Below, piece by piece: positions 12,819 to 21,164 of a stretch of 53,572 nucleotides of DNA. Under the pieces are notes generated by a model. That model had not been told where the DNA came from and searched no databases. It was given only the letters and a program-made list of their open reading frames with translations. A program made the translations under genes and the position numbers. This DNA is from a virus, in the IMG/VR virus record IMGVR_UViG_3300031705_000005, positions 1 to 53,572 of that record; one strand, 5' to 3'. Numbering within the stretch: position 1 is the stretch's first letter; every line of letters starts with the position of its first letter.

Positions 12819-14999
12819 ATGATTAAAAAACAAAACAAATACTCAAGCTATTGGATTAGTAATGATTTATTTGAAACTGATGACTCTACTACGTTAGTAG
12901 ATAAATCAACTCAAAAATCATCAAACCTAATGGCTCTTGCCTCTTATAAGAGAGCAATAAGTAACTTCGTTAACATTGTTACCAATGATAACATTGAAGT
13001 TAAATTTGATGAGCGTGGTAACTCCTATACTGATGGTAAAACTGTTACCATATCGGCTAAGATGGATGGGAAGGATTTTGATTCAACTGTTGGGTTGGCG
13101 TTGCATGAGGGCTCTCATATCAAACTAACCGACTTTACTACCTTAGAAGATTTAAGAAGTAACAACTACCCAAATCACATCACTTATGATTATTTGGAAT
13201 CATTAGAAGATAAGCACAGTATGACTTTTAATGAATCTCGTTCTTACGTTCAGGGAATTGTTAAAGACTTAATCAATATTATTGAGGACAGGCGAATTGA
13301 TTACTATATCTACTCTACCTCTCCCGGTTATAAAGGTTACTACCACGCAATGTATGATAAATACTTTAACGCTAAAATTATCGATAAAGGATTAACATCT
13401 TCCGAATATCGAACTGATGACTGGGATTCGTATATGTTTCGTATTGTTAATATTATTAATGAGAATCGTGACTTAAAGGCTCTACCAATGTTACAAACGG
13501 TATGGGATTTGATTGACCTTAAACATATCAACCGATTGGAAAACACCAAACAGGTGATGGAATTGGCTTGTGAGATTTTTACAATCATTGAAGATACATT
13601 ACCAAAGCAAACTAAGCCTGAAGAAACTGAAGGTGGTGAAGGTGGTGAAGGTTCTGATGAGAATGAGGAAAATGAGAATGAAGATGGTGAAGGTAGTGGT
13701 AGTGGTGGTGGAGGTGATTCGACTGAAACTGATGGTACTGATAACTCTGAAGGAAATGGTGATTCTGAATCAAAGCAAGATTCCAATGATACTGATGAAA
13801 CTAAAGGTGATGCTGATGGTGATTCTGTTAAAAAAGGAACTCCTTCATTCAATCCCAATGGGGCTGGTGGTGATGGTGGTAATATGGATATCGCTACTAA
13901 TGAAGTTGATGGAGGTGATGGTAAATTTACAGACCGTCAAAAGAAAATGTTAGAAAACGCTATTGATAAACAAAAGAAGTTTCAGAACGGCGATATCACT
14001 AAAAAGAAAGTTACCAAAACTGAACAACAGAAATTAGAAAGTTTATCTAAGGCTGGAATTGAAGAGAAGATGTGTGGTTCTGATTATAATTCCGATTATA
14101 GTTGGAAAGCCCATAAGAAAACTCCGGTGATTGTTATTCGTAACTTTACCAAAGGGTTGGCTGAATCCGGAACGATTGGGATGTTAGAAACTTATTCTTG
14201 GACTTGTGAACGAAATCAGACCTCAATTAACAAAGGGTTACAAATTGGTACAATGTTAGGTCGTAAATTGAAACTACGTTCTGAAGAACGTTCGTTAACT
14301 ACACCTCGAATGAAAAATGGTAAAATATCAGGCCGACTACTACATGAGCTTGGTATGGGTAACACTAATATATTCGACCAAACGATTATTGATAAACATA
14401 ATCCGGCGCTTGTTCACATATCAATTGATGCTAGTTCTTCAATGGGTGGTAGTAAATGGGAAAACTCACAAATTTCGGCCGTTGCAATCGCTAAGGCGGC
14501 TTCAATGACTACGAACTTAGATGTGGTGATTTCTTACAGAGCAATTCAGGGTACTACGATTCAGAATGTTCAACCACTAATGTTTATCGCTTACGATTCT
14601 CGAAAGGATAAGATTACAAAAATCCAACAACTATTTAAGTATATAAATTCAACGGGTACAACACCTGAAGGTTTATGTTTTGAGGCTATCTTAGATGATA
14701 TCGTTAAAACTAACAAAGGTGTTGATTCATACTTCATAAACTTCTCCGATGGTTTCCCAGGGTTTAGTAATTCAGATATTGAGTATGGTGGTGAAGGGGC
14801 TGTGAATCACACATCAAAACAGGTTAAGAAAATGGAGATGGCTGGTGTAAAGGTTTTATCTTACTTCATATCATCTAACAATTATGGCTCGGAATATGGG
14901 ATGGAATCATTCAAAAAAATGTATGGTAAAGCATCACAAAATATTAATGTGGCGAGTTTGATACCATTGACTAGAACTTTGAATAAATTATTCCAATAG
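12819..14999 (+). CDS. VWA-domain CobT-like protein
   Basis: 726 residues. An N-terminal metallopeptidase-like segment contains LHEGSH (His96, Glu97, His100); an acidic Gly/Glu/Asp low-complexity linker runs from about 265 to 350; the C-terminal von Willebrand A domain has the MIDAS motif DASSS starting at Asp537. This matches CobT/VWA partners of MoxR-type AAA+ ATPases, of which one is encoded just downstream (15803). Such pairs remodel proteins or insert metals; cobS/cobT-like genes occur in T4-like marine phages. True cobalamin synthesis is not implied. Confidence 0.82.
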   Translation: MIKKQNKYSSYWISNDLFETDDSTTLVDKSTQKSSNLMALASYKRAISNFVNIVTNDNIEVKFDERGNSYTDGKTVTISAKMDGKDFDSTVGLALHEGSHIKLTDFTTLEDLRSNNYPNHITYDYLESLEDKHSMTFNESRSYVQGIVKDLINIIEDRRIDYYIYSTSPGYKGYYHAMYDKYFNAKIIDKGLTSSEYRTDDWDSYMFRIVNIINENRDLKALPMLQTVWDLIDLKHINRLENTKQVMELACEIFTIIEDTLPKQTKPEETEGGEGGEGSDENEENENEDGEGSGSGGGGDSTETDGTDNSEGNGDSESKQDSNDTDETKGDADGDSVKKGTPSFNPNGAGGDGGNMDIATNEVDGGDGKFTDRQKKMLENAIDKQKKFQNGDITKKKVTKTEQQKLESLSKAGIEEKMCGSDYNSDYSWKAHKKTPVIVIRNFTKGLAESGTIGMLETYSWTCERNQTSINKGLQIGTMLGRKLKLRSEERSLTTPRMKNGKISGRLLHELGMGNTNIFDQTIIDKHNPALVHISIDASSSMGGSKWENSQISAVAIAKAASMTTNLDVVISYRAIQGTTIQNVQPLMFIAYDSRKDKITKIQQLFKYINSTGTTPEGLCFEAILDDIVKTNKGVDSYFINFSDGFPGFSNSDIEYGGEGAVNHTSKQVKKMEMAGVKVLSYFISSNNYGSEYGMESFKKMYGKASQNINVASLIPLTRTLNKLFQ

Positions 15000-15048
15000 A
15001 ATATCAATATGAAATTGTTAATAACTTTTGAAAATAAACTGAAAAACA

Positions 15049-15080
15049 TTAGGAATTCCGATTTAAATTGCGTATCTTTA
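15049..15080 (+). promoter_or_regulatory. Promoter P9
   Basis: TTAG 15049-15052, 20 bp, TATCTTTA 15073-15080. Upstream bases (15014-15048) nearly duplicate those of P3. First of two tandem promoters before 15249. Confidence 0.85.
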
Positions 15081-15135
15081 TTATGTAATAAGAAAGGGAC
15101 AGAAATGAATGATGTTAATAATAACAAAGGAAAAC

Positions 15136-15191
15136 TTAACAATTTCTTAACATTGGAAGTTAGGAATTTCAATTTAAATTTCGTATCTTTA
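15136..15191 (+). promoter_or_regulatory. Promoter P10 with upstream palindrome
   Basis: TTAACAATTTCTTAA 15136-15150, 9 bp gap, TTAG 15160-15163, 20 bp, TATCTTTA 15184-15191, then TTATGTAATAAGAAAGGGGG. Second tandem promoter, about 110 bp after P9. Confidence 0.87.
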
Positions 15192-15248
15192 TTATGTAAT
15201 AAGAAAGGGGGATAAATAATCCCAATACGAACCATTAAAAATTAAGAT

Positions 15249-15698
15249 ATGAAAAATGTAAAAATTGTAAATGTGAGTGGGTTAAATACTGTTAACTATG
15301 TTGATGGTAGAGAAGGTAAATTCAGAATGATTTCCAAATGTAAAGCTGGCTATGTTACTTGTAGTAATGCTAGAGAGTTTGAAAATATTCAATTGAATAA
15401 ATCTAAAGCTGGTATCCTTAGTGGGTATAAGAAAGGCGCTCTTCAAACGGTTGAATTTTCACCAAATAATTCTGAAGGTTCTGAGTATTGGTTAACCATT
15501 TTCGCTAGAGTTGGTAAGAAGATTAAAGTAATTGATGAATCAATTCTAATGGAATTAGAAGTTGGGGTTATCAATCAACTATGGGACACTACTGAACTTT
15601 ATAATCAGAATCAATATAAGGCTGTTAATTCTAAGACATGGGCTGATAAAGCATATGTGATGAATGAAACGGTAAATGAAGACTTAACAATTTCTTAA
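15249..15698 (+). CDS. Hypothetical protein (149 aa)
   Basis: Predicted beta-rich basic N-terminal half (KNVKIVNVSGLNTVNYV) and helical C-terminus. It sits between the VWA and AAA+ genes with tandem promoters of its own, which suggests high expression and a role with that pair, possibly as substrate or adaptor. No domain recognised. Promoter P11's palindrome overlaps its last codons. Confidence 0.68.
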   Translation: MKNVKIVNVSGLNTVNYVDGREGKFRMISKCKAGYVTCSNAREFENIQLNKSKAGILSGYKKGALQTVEFSPNNSEGSEYWLTIFARVGKKIKVIDESILMELEVGVINQLWDTTELYNQNQYKAVNSKTWADKAYVMNETVNEDLTIS

Positions 15699-15739
15699 CA
15701 TTGGAAGTTAGGAATTCCAATTTAAATTGCGTATCTTTA
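15684..15739 (+). promoter_or_regulatory. Promoter P11 with upstream palindrome
   Basis: TTAACAATTTCTTAA 15684-15698 (inside the preceding coding end), 9 bp gap, TTAG 15708-15711, 20 bp, TATCTTTA 15732-15739. Drives the AAA+ ATPase gene with an A-rich leader (AAAAATAAAAATTATG). Confidence 0.87.
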
Positions 15740-15802
15740 TTATGTAATAAGAAAGGGACAGAAATGAATAGTATTAATAATAAAAATTAAAAAATAAAAA
15801 TT

Positions 15803-17080
15803 ATGAGTAAAGCACAAAGAAGCGTATTTTGTAAAGTTGTTAGAAACGCGAACAACGAATTGATATTGGTAGATACCAATGGAGTTGAATTTTTAGTACC
15901 TCAATTGAATGAGGTTGGTAGTTCTCTTTATAAGAGAGCAGTTGCTTCGGCTAACAACCCAACTAAGTACTGTTTCAAAGTTAGAGTTAATGGTAACCTT
16001 ACTGAAGGTTCGGTTGAATTCGGTAGAGTGCCGGGTGAGAAGTTCAATGGAGCAGAGCCGGTTGGAAATTTCGATAAACCAAATGGTGGGTTGGAACAAT
16101 ACCAAATGAAATCAACTTCGAACTCAACACCCACAGAGGCTGTTGCGGCTCCATTAGAAGAAGAATTCTTTAACTTTATTCATAACGAAGCTAAGGATTT
16201 AAAACCTCAAATGTTATTTATGAATGAATTGAAATGGAAATATTTAATTCGTAACATTATCAGAGGTAAAAATATAATGATGACTGGGCCAGCTGGTTGT
16301 GGTAAAACAATGGCCGCTAAGGCAGCAGCGAATTCAATTGAAGGTTACCATATGGAAATCTTTAACTTAGGTTCAACGCAAGACCCCAGGGCAACGTTAA
16401 TCGGAAACACTCAGTTCGATACTAAAAAAGGAACTGTGTTTTCACCTTCACCATTTGTTCAGGCGATTCAAACACCAAATACGGTTATCGTATTGGATGA
16501 GATTACCAGAGCACACCCTGAGGCTCACAACATTCTGATGAGTGTGCTTGACCAGGGACAACGTTACCTTCGATTGGATGAGGCCGCTGATTCACCTGTT
16601 GTGAAAGTTGCTGATGGAGTTTCCTTCATCGCATCGGCTAACATCGGAAATGAATACACCGCCACTCGACAATTAGATAGAGCAATTATTGATAGGTTTC
16701 AAATTATTGAAATGGATACCTTAACTAAGGATGAGGAAACTAATCTACTTCAAATGATGTACCCATCAGTTGATTTAACCCAACTTGAAAATGTGGCTAA
16801 CATCACTTCAATGACTCGGTTAGAAGTTAAGAAAGACGCACCACAGTTAACTAATTCACTTTCAACTCGTACCGCAGTTGAGATTGGTTCTCTACTTTAT
16901 GATGGATTCACATTGGAGGACGCTGCTGAAATCACAATCTACCCACTATTCGATGATGCTGGGGGAGCACAATCTGAAAGAACTTATATCAGACAATTCG
17001 TTCAAAAGTTCGTTGGAACTGTTGATGAGGAAAATCTTTTCAATGTTGATTCTGATGACTCTTTAAATAACCCATTTTAA
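15803..17080 (+). CDS. MoxR/CobS-like AAA+ ATPase
   Basis: 425 residues. Walker A GPAGCGKT at 162-169, Walker B VIVLDE with Asp232-Glu233, sensor-1-like SFIASAN, and an arginine-finger-like LDRAIIDRF. The N-terminal ~120 residues form a separate domain of unknown function. The sequence follows CobS/MoxR ATPases that assemble into hexamers and work with VWA-domain partners, here the product of 12819. It likely couples ATP hydrolysis to remodelling of a phage or host complex. It heads the P11 operon continuing to about 19.8 kb. Confidence 0.9.
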   Translation: MSKAQRSVFCKVVRNANNELILVDTNGVEFLVPQLNEVGSSLYKRAVASANNPTKYCFKVRVNGNLTEGSVEFGRVPGEKFNGAEPVGNFDKPNGGLEQYQMKSTSNSTPTEAVAAPLEEEFFNFIHNEAKDLKPQMLFMNELKWKYLIRNIIRGKNIMMTGPAGCGKTMAAKAAANSIEGYHMEIFNLGSTQDPRATLIGNTQFDTKKGTVFSPSPFVQAIQTPNTVIVLDEITRAHPEAHNILMSVLDQGQRYLRLDEAADSPVVKVADGVSFIASANIGNEYTATRQLDRAIIDRFQIIEMDTLTKDEETNLLQMMYPSVDLTQLENVANITSMTRLEVKKDAPQLTNSLSTRTAVEIGSLLYDGFTLEDAAEITIYPLFDDAGGAQSERTYIRQFVQKFVGTVDEENLFNVDSDDSLNNPF

Positions 17081-17101
17081 TAATTAAACAATAATTAAAC
17101 T

Positions 17102-17311
17102 ATGCATGAATTAAATCAAACGTATGAAATACAATCAGCTGAGCCTGAGTTACACTACGAAAAAGAATTACTAAATGCCTTGGATATGATATGGAAAAAT
17201 CGTATGTTTGTAGAACCTTCTGATATAGGATTCTTAGAACGGTTCTCTAATAAGGGAAGTGAAGTGAATTGGCTAGGTAGCCAGAAAATTAAAAATAATA
17301 ATCAAAAATAA
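17102..17311 (+). CDS. Hypothetical protein (69 aa)
   Basis: ATG after an A/T-rich gap of 21 nt. N-terminal acidic helix; C-terminus Asn/Lys-rich (KIKNNNQK). No family recognised; in the P11 operon. Confidence 0.6.
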   Translation: MHELNQTYEIQSAEPELHYEKELLNALDMIWKNRMFVEPSDIGFLERFSNKGSEVNWLGSQKIKNNNQK

Positions 17312-17316
17312 CAATT

Positions 17317-17724
17317 ATGAACAAAGATGAAAATCAGATTCCGGAAGATTATTGGAATCAACTATCGGATACCGATAAAGAATTAATGGCTAAGGCTATG
17401 GATGAGGCAGAAGATTACCTTATGGATGAGCAAGAATGGGTGGAAATGGATGAGGGTTACTACTCGCATCTTAGAGAACGATTTGGTAAAGGTGCCGATG
17501 AGATTGGCCCTAGGAATTTTAAAACTTACCTTTCAAAGGGTATCCCATTTTGGATGATGGTTATACCAGCCGGTAAACAGGCCCTAAGTGATAATCCGGA
17601 TGTAAATGTTCAACACTTCCATACTATATGTGAAGATATGGAGCTTGGTGAGTGTAACGGAGCATACGAACTTATTACAGAACAACAATTAGAATCGAAA
17701 TTTAACATTAAATATAACAATTAA
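17317..17724 (+). CDS. Acidic hypothetical protein (135 aa)
   Basis: Highly acidic N-terminal half (KAMDEAEDYLMDEQEWVEM), then a segment with GIPFWMMVIPAGK. Possible DNA-mimic-like charge but no recognised family; five bases after the previous stop. Confidence 0.6.
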   Translation: MNKDENQIPEDYWNQLSDTDKELMAKAMDEAEDYLMDEQEWVEMDEGYYSHLRERFGKGADEIGPRNFKTYLSKGIPFWMMVIPAGKQALSDNPDVNVQHFHTICEDMELGECNGAYELITEQQLESKFNIKYNN

Positions 17725-17735
17725 AAAAAACAATT

Positions 17736-17936
17736 ATGAAATATTATATCGCAAAAGTAAAAGTAGTAATGGTAGATGATAAAGGTCGCCAAAAGAAAAT
17801 CGTAGAACAGTATTGTGTAAACGCAGTATCCGTAACAGATGCAGAAACAAAGGTGCATGAGGAATTTAAAACTGATGGATTGGAGTTTGAAGTAACGCAT
17901 GTTAATGAAACTAAGATTATTAAGGTTATAAAGTAA
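17736..17936 (+). CDS. DUF4494-like small protein (66 aa)
   Basis: The pattern KYYIAKVKV...KKIVEQYCVNAVSVTDAETKV resembles the DUF4494 family found in Bacteroidetes and their phages, where a beta-sheet N-terminus precedes a helix. No biochemical role is known. Overlaps the next start by 1 nt. The host-linked family fits the promoter-based host inference. Confidence 0.6.
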   Translation: MKYYIAKVKVVMVDDKGRQKKIVEQYCVNAVSVTDAETKVHEEFKTDGLEFEVTHVNETKIIKVIK

Positions 17937-18157
17937 TGATAACTCAGTACACATCCGGTGACACAGTCATCGTTTCAGCATTCGACACGTTAAAGGTTGG
18001 AATAATAATAGAGAAAACTTTAGTGAAAGCTGGTCAACGTTACCTCGTTGAAACCGAAGATGGTAGAACATACGATAATGTGTATGTTGATGTCACCGAT
18101 GGTGTTGATACATATATTAATAGTTCATTTACAAAACACTTTTTAAAAAAACAATAA
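17936..18157 (+). CDS. Hypothetical protein (73 aa)
   Basis: Beta-rich (TSGDTVIVSAFDTLKVGIII), possibly a small barrel. One-base overlaps on both sides link it to its neighbours. No family recognised. Confidence 0.6.
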   Translation: MITQYTSGDTVIVSAFDTLKVGIIIEKTLVKAGQRYLVETEDGRTYDNVYVDVTDGVDTYINSSFTKHFLKKQ

Positions 18158-18456
18158 TGATAATAGATAAATCCAAATTTAAACGAATCAAAAACAAAGT
18201 TCTAAAGAAATACCCATTAGCATCAACTAAGATGAACGCCAGTGGTAAGTTTATTGTATCGGATGGTGAGGGTAATACTTTACTTGACCAATATATGATA
18301 CCACCACAACAATCAGTTGCAATGGCATGGTTTTGGCTAGGGGAGATTGTTCGTATCGATAAAAATATTGAGAGAACTAATCCAATTAGAACCGGGTATA
18401 CGTTTGATGAAAAGAAATTCAATAGAGTTTCCAATCGTAATAAACGTAAAAAATAG
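18157..18456 (+). CDS. Basic hypothetical protein (99 aa)
   Basis: Lys/Arg-rich at both ends (KFKRIKNKVLKKY; RVSNRNKRKK), suggesting nucleic-acid contact. The middle includes MIPPQQSVAMAWFWLGEI. No family recognised. Followed by an AT-rich gap with a late-type motif. Confidence 0.6.
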   Translation: MIIDKSKFKRIKNKVLKKYPLASTKMNASGKFIVSDGEGNTLLDQYMIPPQQSVAMAWFWLGEIVRIDKNIERTNPIRTGYTFDEKKFNRVSNRNKRKK

Positions 18457-18475
18457 GTTTGTTTAACTATGGGTT

Positions 18476-18485
18476 TATATTTATT
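18476..18485 (+). promoter_or_regulatory. Late-promoter-like motif TATATTTATT
   Basis: An AT-rich -10-like block with no -33 box at 20 bp, 22 bp before ATG 18507. Similar blocks precede 28503, 39228 and 40596. Confidence 0.35.
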
Positions 18486-18506
18486 AATAACTAATTAAGG
18501 ATAAAT

Positions 18507-18932
18507 ATGAAACCAGATGAACTGTTTCAACAACTTGGGCATGGTGATGCTGAAATGAAGGAGGCTCGTGATTGGGTTTCATATAAGAAATTTGGCGACA
18601 CTATTCCTGAGGTGTTATTATTAGATGAGTATGTGAATACTGTATTTAAGAAAACTTTCTCAGCTGAACAGAAACCACAGTTATGGTTTTCTGAGCGGTA
18701 TATGATTGAGTTATATTTACAGAATGATATTCCAGCATCAGATGATTATATTCGTAAGATGTTGGCTCGTATTGAAATATTAAAGAATGATATTCAAACT
18801 ACAGAGGCATTCTTACATCTACACCAATTTTTAAAGGTGCTTACTGAGCACATTTCTACTAAGAGAACAATCGTATCCAAAGATGTTTTAGAATATTTAA
18901 ACAAATTGTATAAGACAAAAGGGATAAAATAG
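18507..18932 (+). CDS. Hypothetical protein (141 aa)
   Basis: Predicted all-helical (LQNDIPASDDYIRKMLARIEILKND in the middle) with a basic end (KLYKTKGIK). No domain recognised. It may be transcribed from the late-type motif just upstream. Confidence 0.62.
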   Translation: MKPDELFQQLGHGDAEMKEARDWVSYKKFGDTIPEVLLLDEYVNTVFKKTFSAEQKPQLWFSERYMIELYLQNDIPASDDYIRKMLARIEILKNDIQTTEAFLHLHQFLKVLTEHISTKRTIVSKDVLEYLNKLYKTKGIK

Positions 18933-18944
18933 ATATCTATATAT

Positions 18945-19154
18945 ATGAAAGTAAACGACATCAGCGAACCGTACAAGTCTAAAGTAATAGACATATTAAC
19001 ATCAGAAAACGATTCTGATGCAATAGCTAACGCATTAAAGTTGTATGTTCTTAGAGAACCGTACTTCAAAGAATTGTATTCCGAACCAACTTATATAGCT
19101 AATAGCATTTTTATAGAAAATAAGGGATATTATGATGGCAACAATCGAAGATGA
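18945..19154 (+). CDS. Hypothetical protein (69 aa)
   Basis: Begins MKVNDISEPYKSKV; helical, mixed charge. The 3' end overlaps the next gene by 23 nt. Function unknown. Confidence 0.58.
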   Translation: MKVNDISEPYKSKVIDILTSENDSDAIANALKLYVLREPYFKELYSEPTYIANSIFIENKGYYDGNNRR

Positions 19155-19536
19155 TTATTGGGATAATAGTGAATTTAAATTCTTTAATACATTAGAGGAT
19201 GAGGATAAGTTATTATATTTATATGATTTACTTATAGGGGCTGATTCTAATGGGTTTTTTGAATTAGATGGCTCTGAGGAGATGGATTTCCCAGACTTTG
19301 AGTTTGAGTTTGATGACAATGAATCGGAAATACGACAAGAAGTAACTGCAATATATGATGATGATGGGTATCTTGCCTTAACCGGGGCTCGGATTGAGGT
19401 TTTAGAAAAAGTAGCACATGATATGATGATGAATGGTGTAATTTTAACGGACCGGGAAGATAGGATTGCAGAATCGGGCCTGGCGTTAATCACATATAAT
19501 GTAGTGGGGACGGGACCACCAATTTCAGTTAACTGA
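19132..19536 (+). CDS. Very acidic hypothetical protein (134 aa)
   Basis: Start at ATG 19132 or the adjacent ATG 19135. Long Asp/Glu-rich stretches (DFPDFEFEFDDNESEI) give a strongly negative protein; such charge is seen in DNA-mimic anti-host proteins, but that is speculation here. No family recognised. Confidence 0.58.
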   Translation: MMATIEDDYWDNSEFKFFNTLEDEDKLLYLYDLLIGADSNGFFELDGSEEMDFPDFEFEFDDNESEIRQEVTAIYDDDGYLALTGARIEVLEKVAHDMMMNGVILTDREDRIAESGLALITYNVVGTGPPISVN

Positions 19537-19598
19537 CAATTTGACAGTTTTTCTGACAGAATTACCGATATAAATATTATAAATGAAAAGGTTAAAAA

Positions 19599-19817
19599 AT
19601 GTTTTGTAAAGAAGTTTTAAACATATCAGATACATTGTATATTGTCTTACGAAAAATAAGGATTAGTGATAATCCTATTACGGCGACATGGAAGGAACAT
19701 CTAAGAGCTGATAAGGTTTTTAGGAAAGAACCATACTTTTATTTCTGCGAAGAGATTATTGAAGTAGTTCCTATAGAAGATGATGAATCTATAGAAGAAA
19801 ATATTACATCAACTTAA
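19599..19817 (+). CDS. Hypothetical protein (72 aa)
   Basis: Preceded by GATATAAATATTATAAATG, which contains TATAAATA (19569-19576), the T4 late -10 sequence. Beta-rich N-terminus and acidic tail (EDDESIEENITST). Followed directly by a strong terminator. Confidence 0.6.
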   Translation: MFCKEVLNISDTLYIVLRKIRISDNPITATWKEHLRADKVFRKEPYFYFCEEIIEVVPIEDDESIEENITST

Positions 19818-19821
19818 CCAT

Positions 19822-19853
19822 ATGGGGGGCTTTTAATTAAGCTCCCCATTTTT
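19822..19853 (+). terminator. Rho-independent terminator
   Basis: ATGGGGGGCTT (19822) pairs AAGCTCCCCAT (19839-19849) across a short TTAATT loop, followed by TTTTT. Ends the operon that includes the AAA+ gene. Confidence 0.85.
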
Positions 19854-19864
19854 ATGCGAAAGAT

Positions 19865-19920
19865 TTAACAATTTCTTAACATTGGAAGTTTGGTAATACC
19901 ACATTTTAATCTTACATTTA
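19865..19920 (+). promoter_or_regulatory. Promoter P12 with upstream palindrome
   Basis: TTAACAATTTCTTAA 19865-19879, 9 bp gap, TTTG 19889-19892, 20 bp, TACATTTA 19913-19920. Drives uvdE right after the terminator. Confidence 0.85.
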
Positions 19921-19963
19921 CATAGTAATAAAAATTAATAGTTAAACATTAAAAATAAACAAT

Positions 19964-20872
19964 ATGCAGAATTTAGGATACGCATGTATCAACGAAACAT
20001 TGGGTTCACAGAAACCCAAAATTACTACCAATCGTAGTATGATTAAGAGAACGTTCAAAGAGCGTGGTGTAGAATACGCATCAGAGCTGGCCATTCAGAA
20101 TTGTAGAGATTTGATTGAGATTATCAAATGGAATCATCAAAATGGTATTAACTTCTTTAGAATGACTTCAGGTTTATTTCCGTGGTATTCTGAATATAAG
20201 TTATCAGATATGCCACATGCCAATCGTATCAAAATCCTATTAGAAGGTGCTGGTGCTCTTGCTACTAAGTACGGTCAACGTATTACAACTCATCCTGGCC
20301 CATTCAACGTATTACCATCACCAACTGATAGTGTAGTACAAAATACTATCAATGAACTAACAGACCATGCTGAAGTGTTCGACCTTATGGGGTTATCACA
20401 AACTCCATACAATAAGATTAATATCCATTGTAATGGTGTTTATGGTAATAAGATTACTGCTATGGATAGATTCTGTAAGAACTTTGATAGACTCCCTCTA
20501 TCTGCACAAAACAGATTGACAGTAGAGAATGATGATAAGGCTAGTATGTATTCTGTAACAGATTTAATGTACATTCACGAACGTATCGGTATTCCAATTG
20601 TTTTTGATTATCATCATCATAAATTCTGTACAGGCGGTTTAACTGAAGAAGAAGCTCTTAAACTTGCAGCTAGTACTTGGGGTGATATTAAGCCTGTAGT
20701 TCATTATTCAGAATCTAAATCATTACACGAAGAGAATGATAAGATTAAACCACAAGCACATTCAGATTACATTTCAGAATATATAAATACTTATGGATTA
20801 GATGTAGATATTATGATAGAAGCTAAAAAGAAAGAATTAACCCTATCTCAGTACAAAAACGTGCACGCATAG
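19964..20872 (+). CDS. uvdE: UV damage endonuclease (UVDE)
   Basis: 302 residues matching the UvdE family, a TIM-barrel metal-dependent endonuclease that nicks DNA 5' of UV photoproducts. Visible hallmarks: LGYACINETL start, FFRMTSGLFPW, THPGPFNVLPSP, INIHCNGVYG, LTVENDD, and FDYHHHKFC with metal-ligand histidines, then VVHYSESK. Length is about that of bacterial homologues. It has its own promoter (P12). A repair role on the phage genome is the straightforward reading. The gene ends in the first copy of a ~50-bp direct repeat. Confidence 0.93.
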   Translation: MQNLGYACINETLGSQKPKITTNRSMIKRTFKERGVEYASELAIQNCRDLIEIIKWNHQNGINFFRMTSGLFPWYSEYKLSDMPHANRIKILLEGAGALATKYGQRITTHPGPFNVLPSPTDSVVQNTINELTDHAEVFDLMGLSQTPYNKINIHCNGVYGNKITAMDRFCKNFDRLPLSAQNRLTVENDDKASMYSVTDLMYIHERIGIPIVFDYHHHKFCTGGLTEEEALKLAASTWGDIKPVVHYSESKSLHEENDKIKPQAHSDYISEYINTYGLDVDIMIEAKKKELTLSQYKNVHA

Positions 20873-20919
20873 TATCCGGTTTAGCTTGTTTTATTATTTA
20901 TTTTATTTAATTCTTTTAT
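20861..20919 (+). repeat. Direct repeat, copy A
   Basis: GTGCACGCATAGTATC, then GGTTTAGCTTGTTTT and a T-rich tail ending TTTAATTCTTTTAT. Matches copy B at 21671-21722 except for a small insertion. It straddles the uvdE stop. Confidence 0.75.
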
Positions 20920-20928
20920 ACGAAAGAT

Positions 20929-20984
20929 TTAACAATTTGTTAACATTAAATGTTTGGAAAAGTACAAAATATGTATTATCTTTA
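20929..20984 (+). promoter_or_regulatory. Promoter P13 with upstream palindrome
   Basis: TTAACAATTTGTTAA 20929-20943, 9 bp gap, TTTG 20953-20956, 20 bp, TATCTTTA 20977-20984. Drives 21012 and 21157. Confidence 0.87.
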
Positions 20985-21011
20985 CAATGTAATGATAAAG
21001 GGGGAAATACT

Positions 21012-21164
21012 ATGAGCGATAAAACAGAAGAGGGTAAAGGTAAATTAAAATTAATTGAACTAACGATTCAAGAGTGGTTCGATGGGATGAGAACCCCAGC
21101 ACCACATAGAAATAAAAAGAAATTCTATAGAAAAACTAAACATAAAAATAAAACAAATGAATAA
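21012..21164 (+). CDS. Small basic hypothetical protein (50 aa)
   Basis: Start at ATG 21012 after AAAGGGGGAAATACT, which has a G-rich Shine-Dalgarno-like element. C-terminus strongly basic (KKKFYRKTKHKNKTNE), suggesting nucleic-acid or ribosome binding. Overlaps the next gene by 8 nt. Confidence 0.6.
   Translation: MSDKTEEGKGKLKLIELTIQEWFDGMRTPAPHRNKKKFYRKTKHKNKTNE

Noticed and set aside
13340-13858. 172-codon minus-strand ORF rich in Ser and Pro
   Set aside because: Antisense shadow of the acidic Gly/Glu/Asp linker in the VWA gene; low-complexity codons produce it.
13570-13953. 127-codon + strand ORF rich in Met, Lys and Val
   Set aside because: Frame-shifted reading of the same low-complexity linker.
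15009-15215. A 68-codon ORF across the P9/P10 region
   Set aside because: Its translation contains the same SLLCNKKG segment twice because it reads through two copies of the promoter and initial transcribed sequence; it is promoter DNA, not a gene.
19569-19576. TATAAATA, identical to the T4 late -10 sequence, before 19599
   Set aside because: Only one well-placed copy was noticed, and the late genes carry another motif; in AT-rich DNA a chance match is likely, so it is not called as a promoter.
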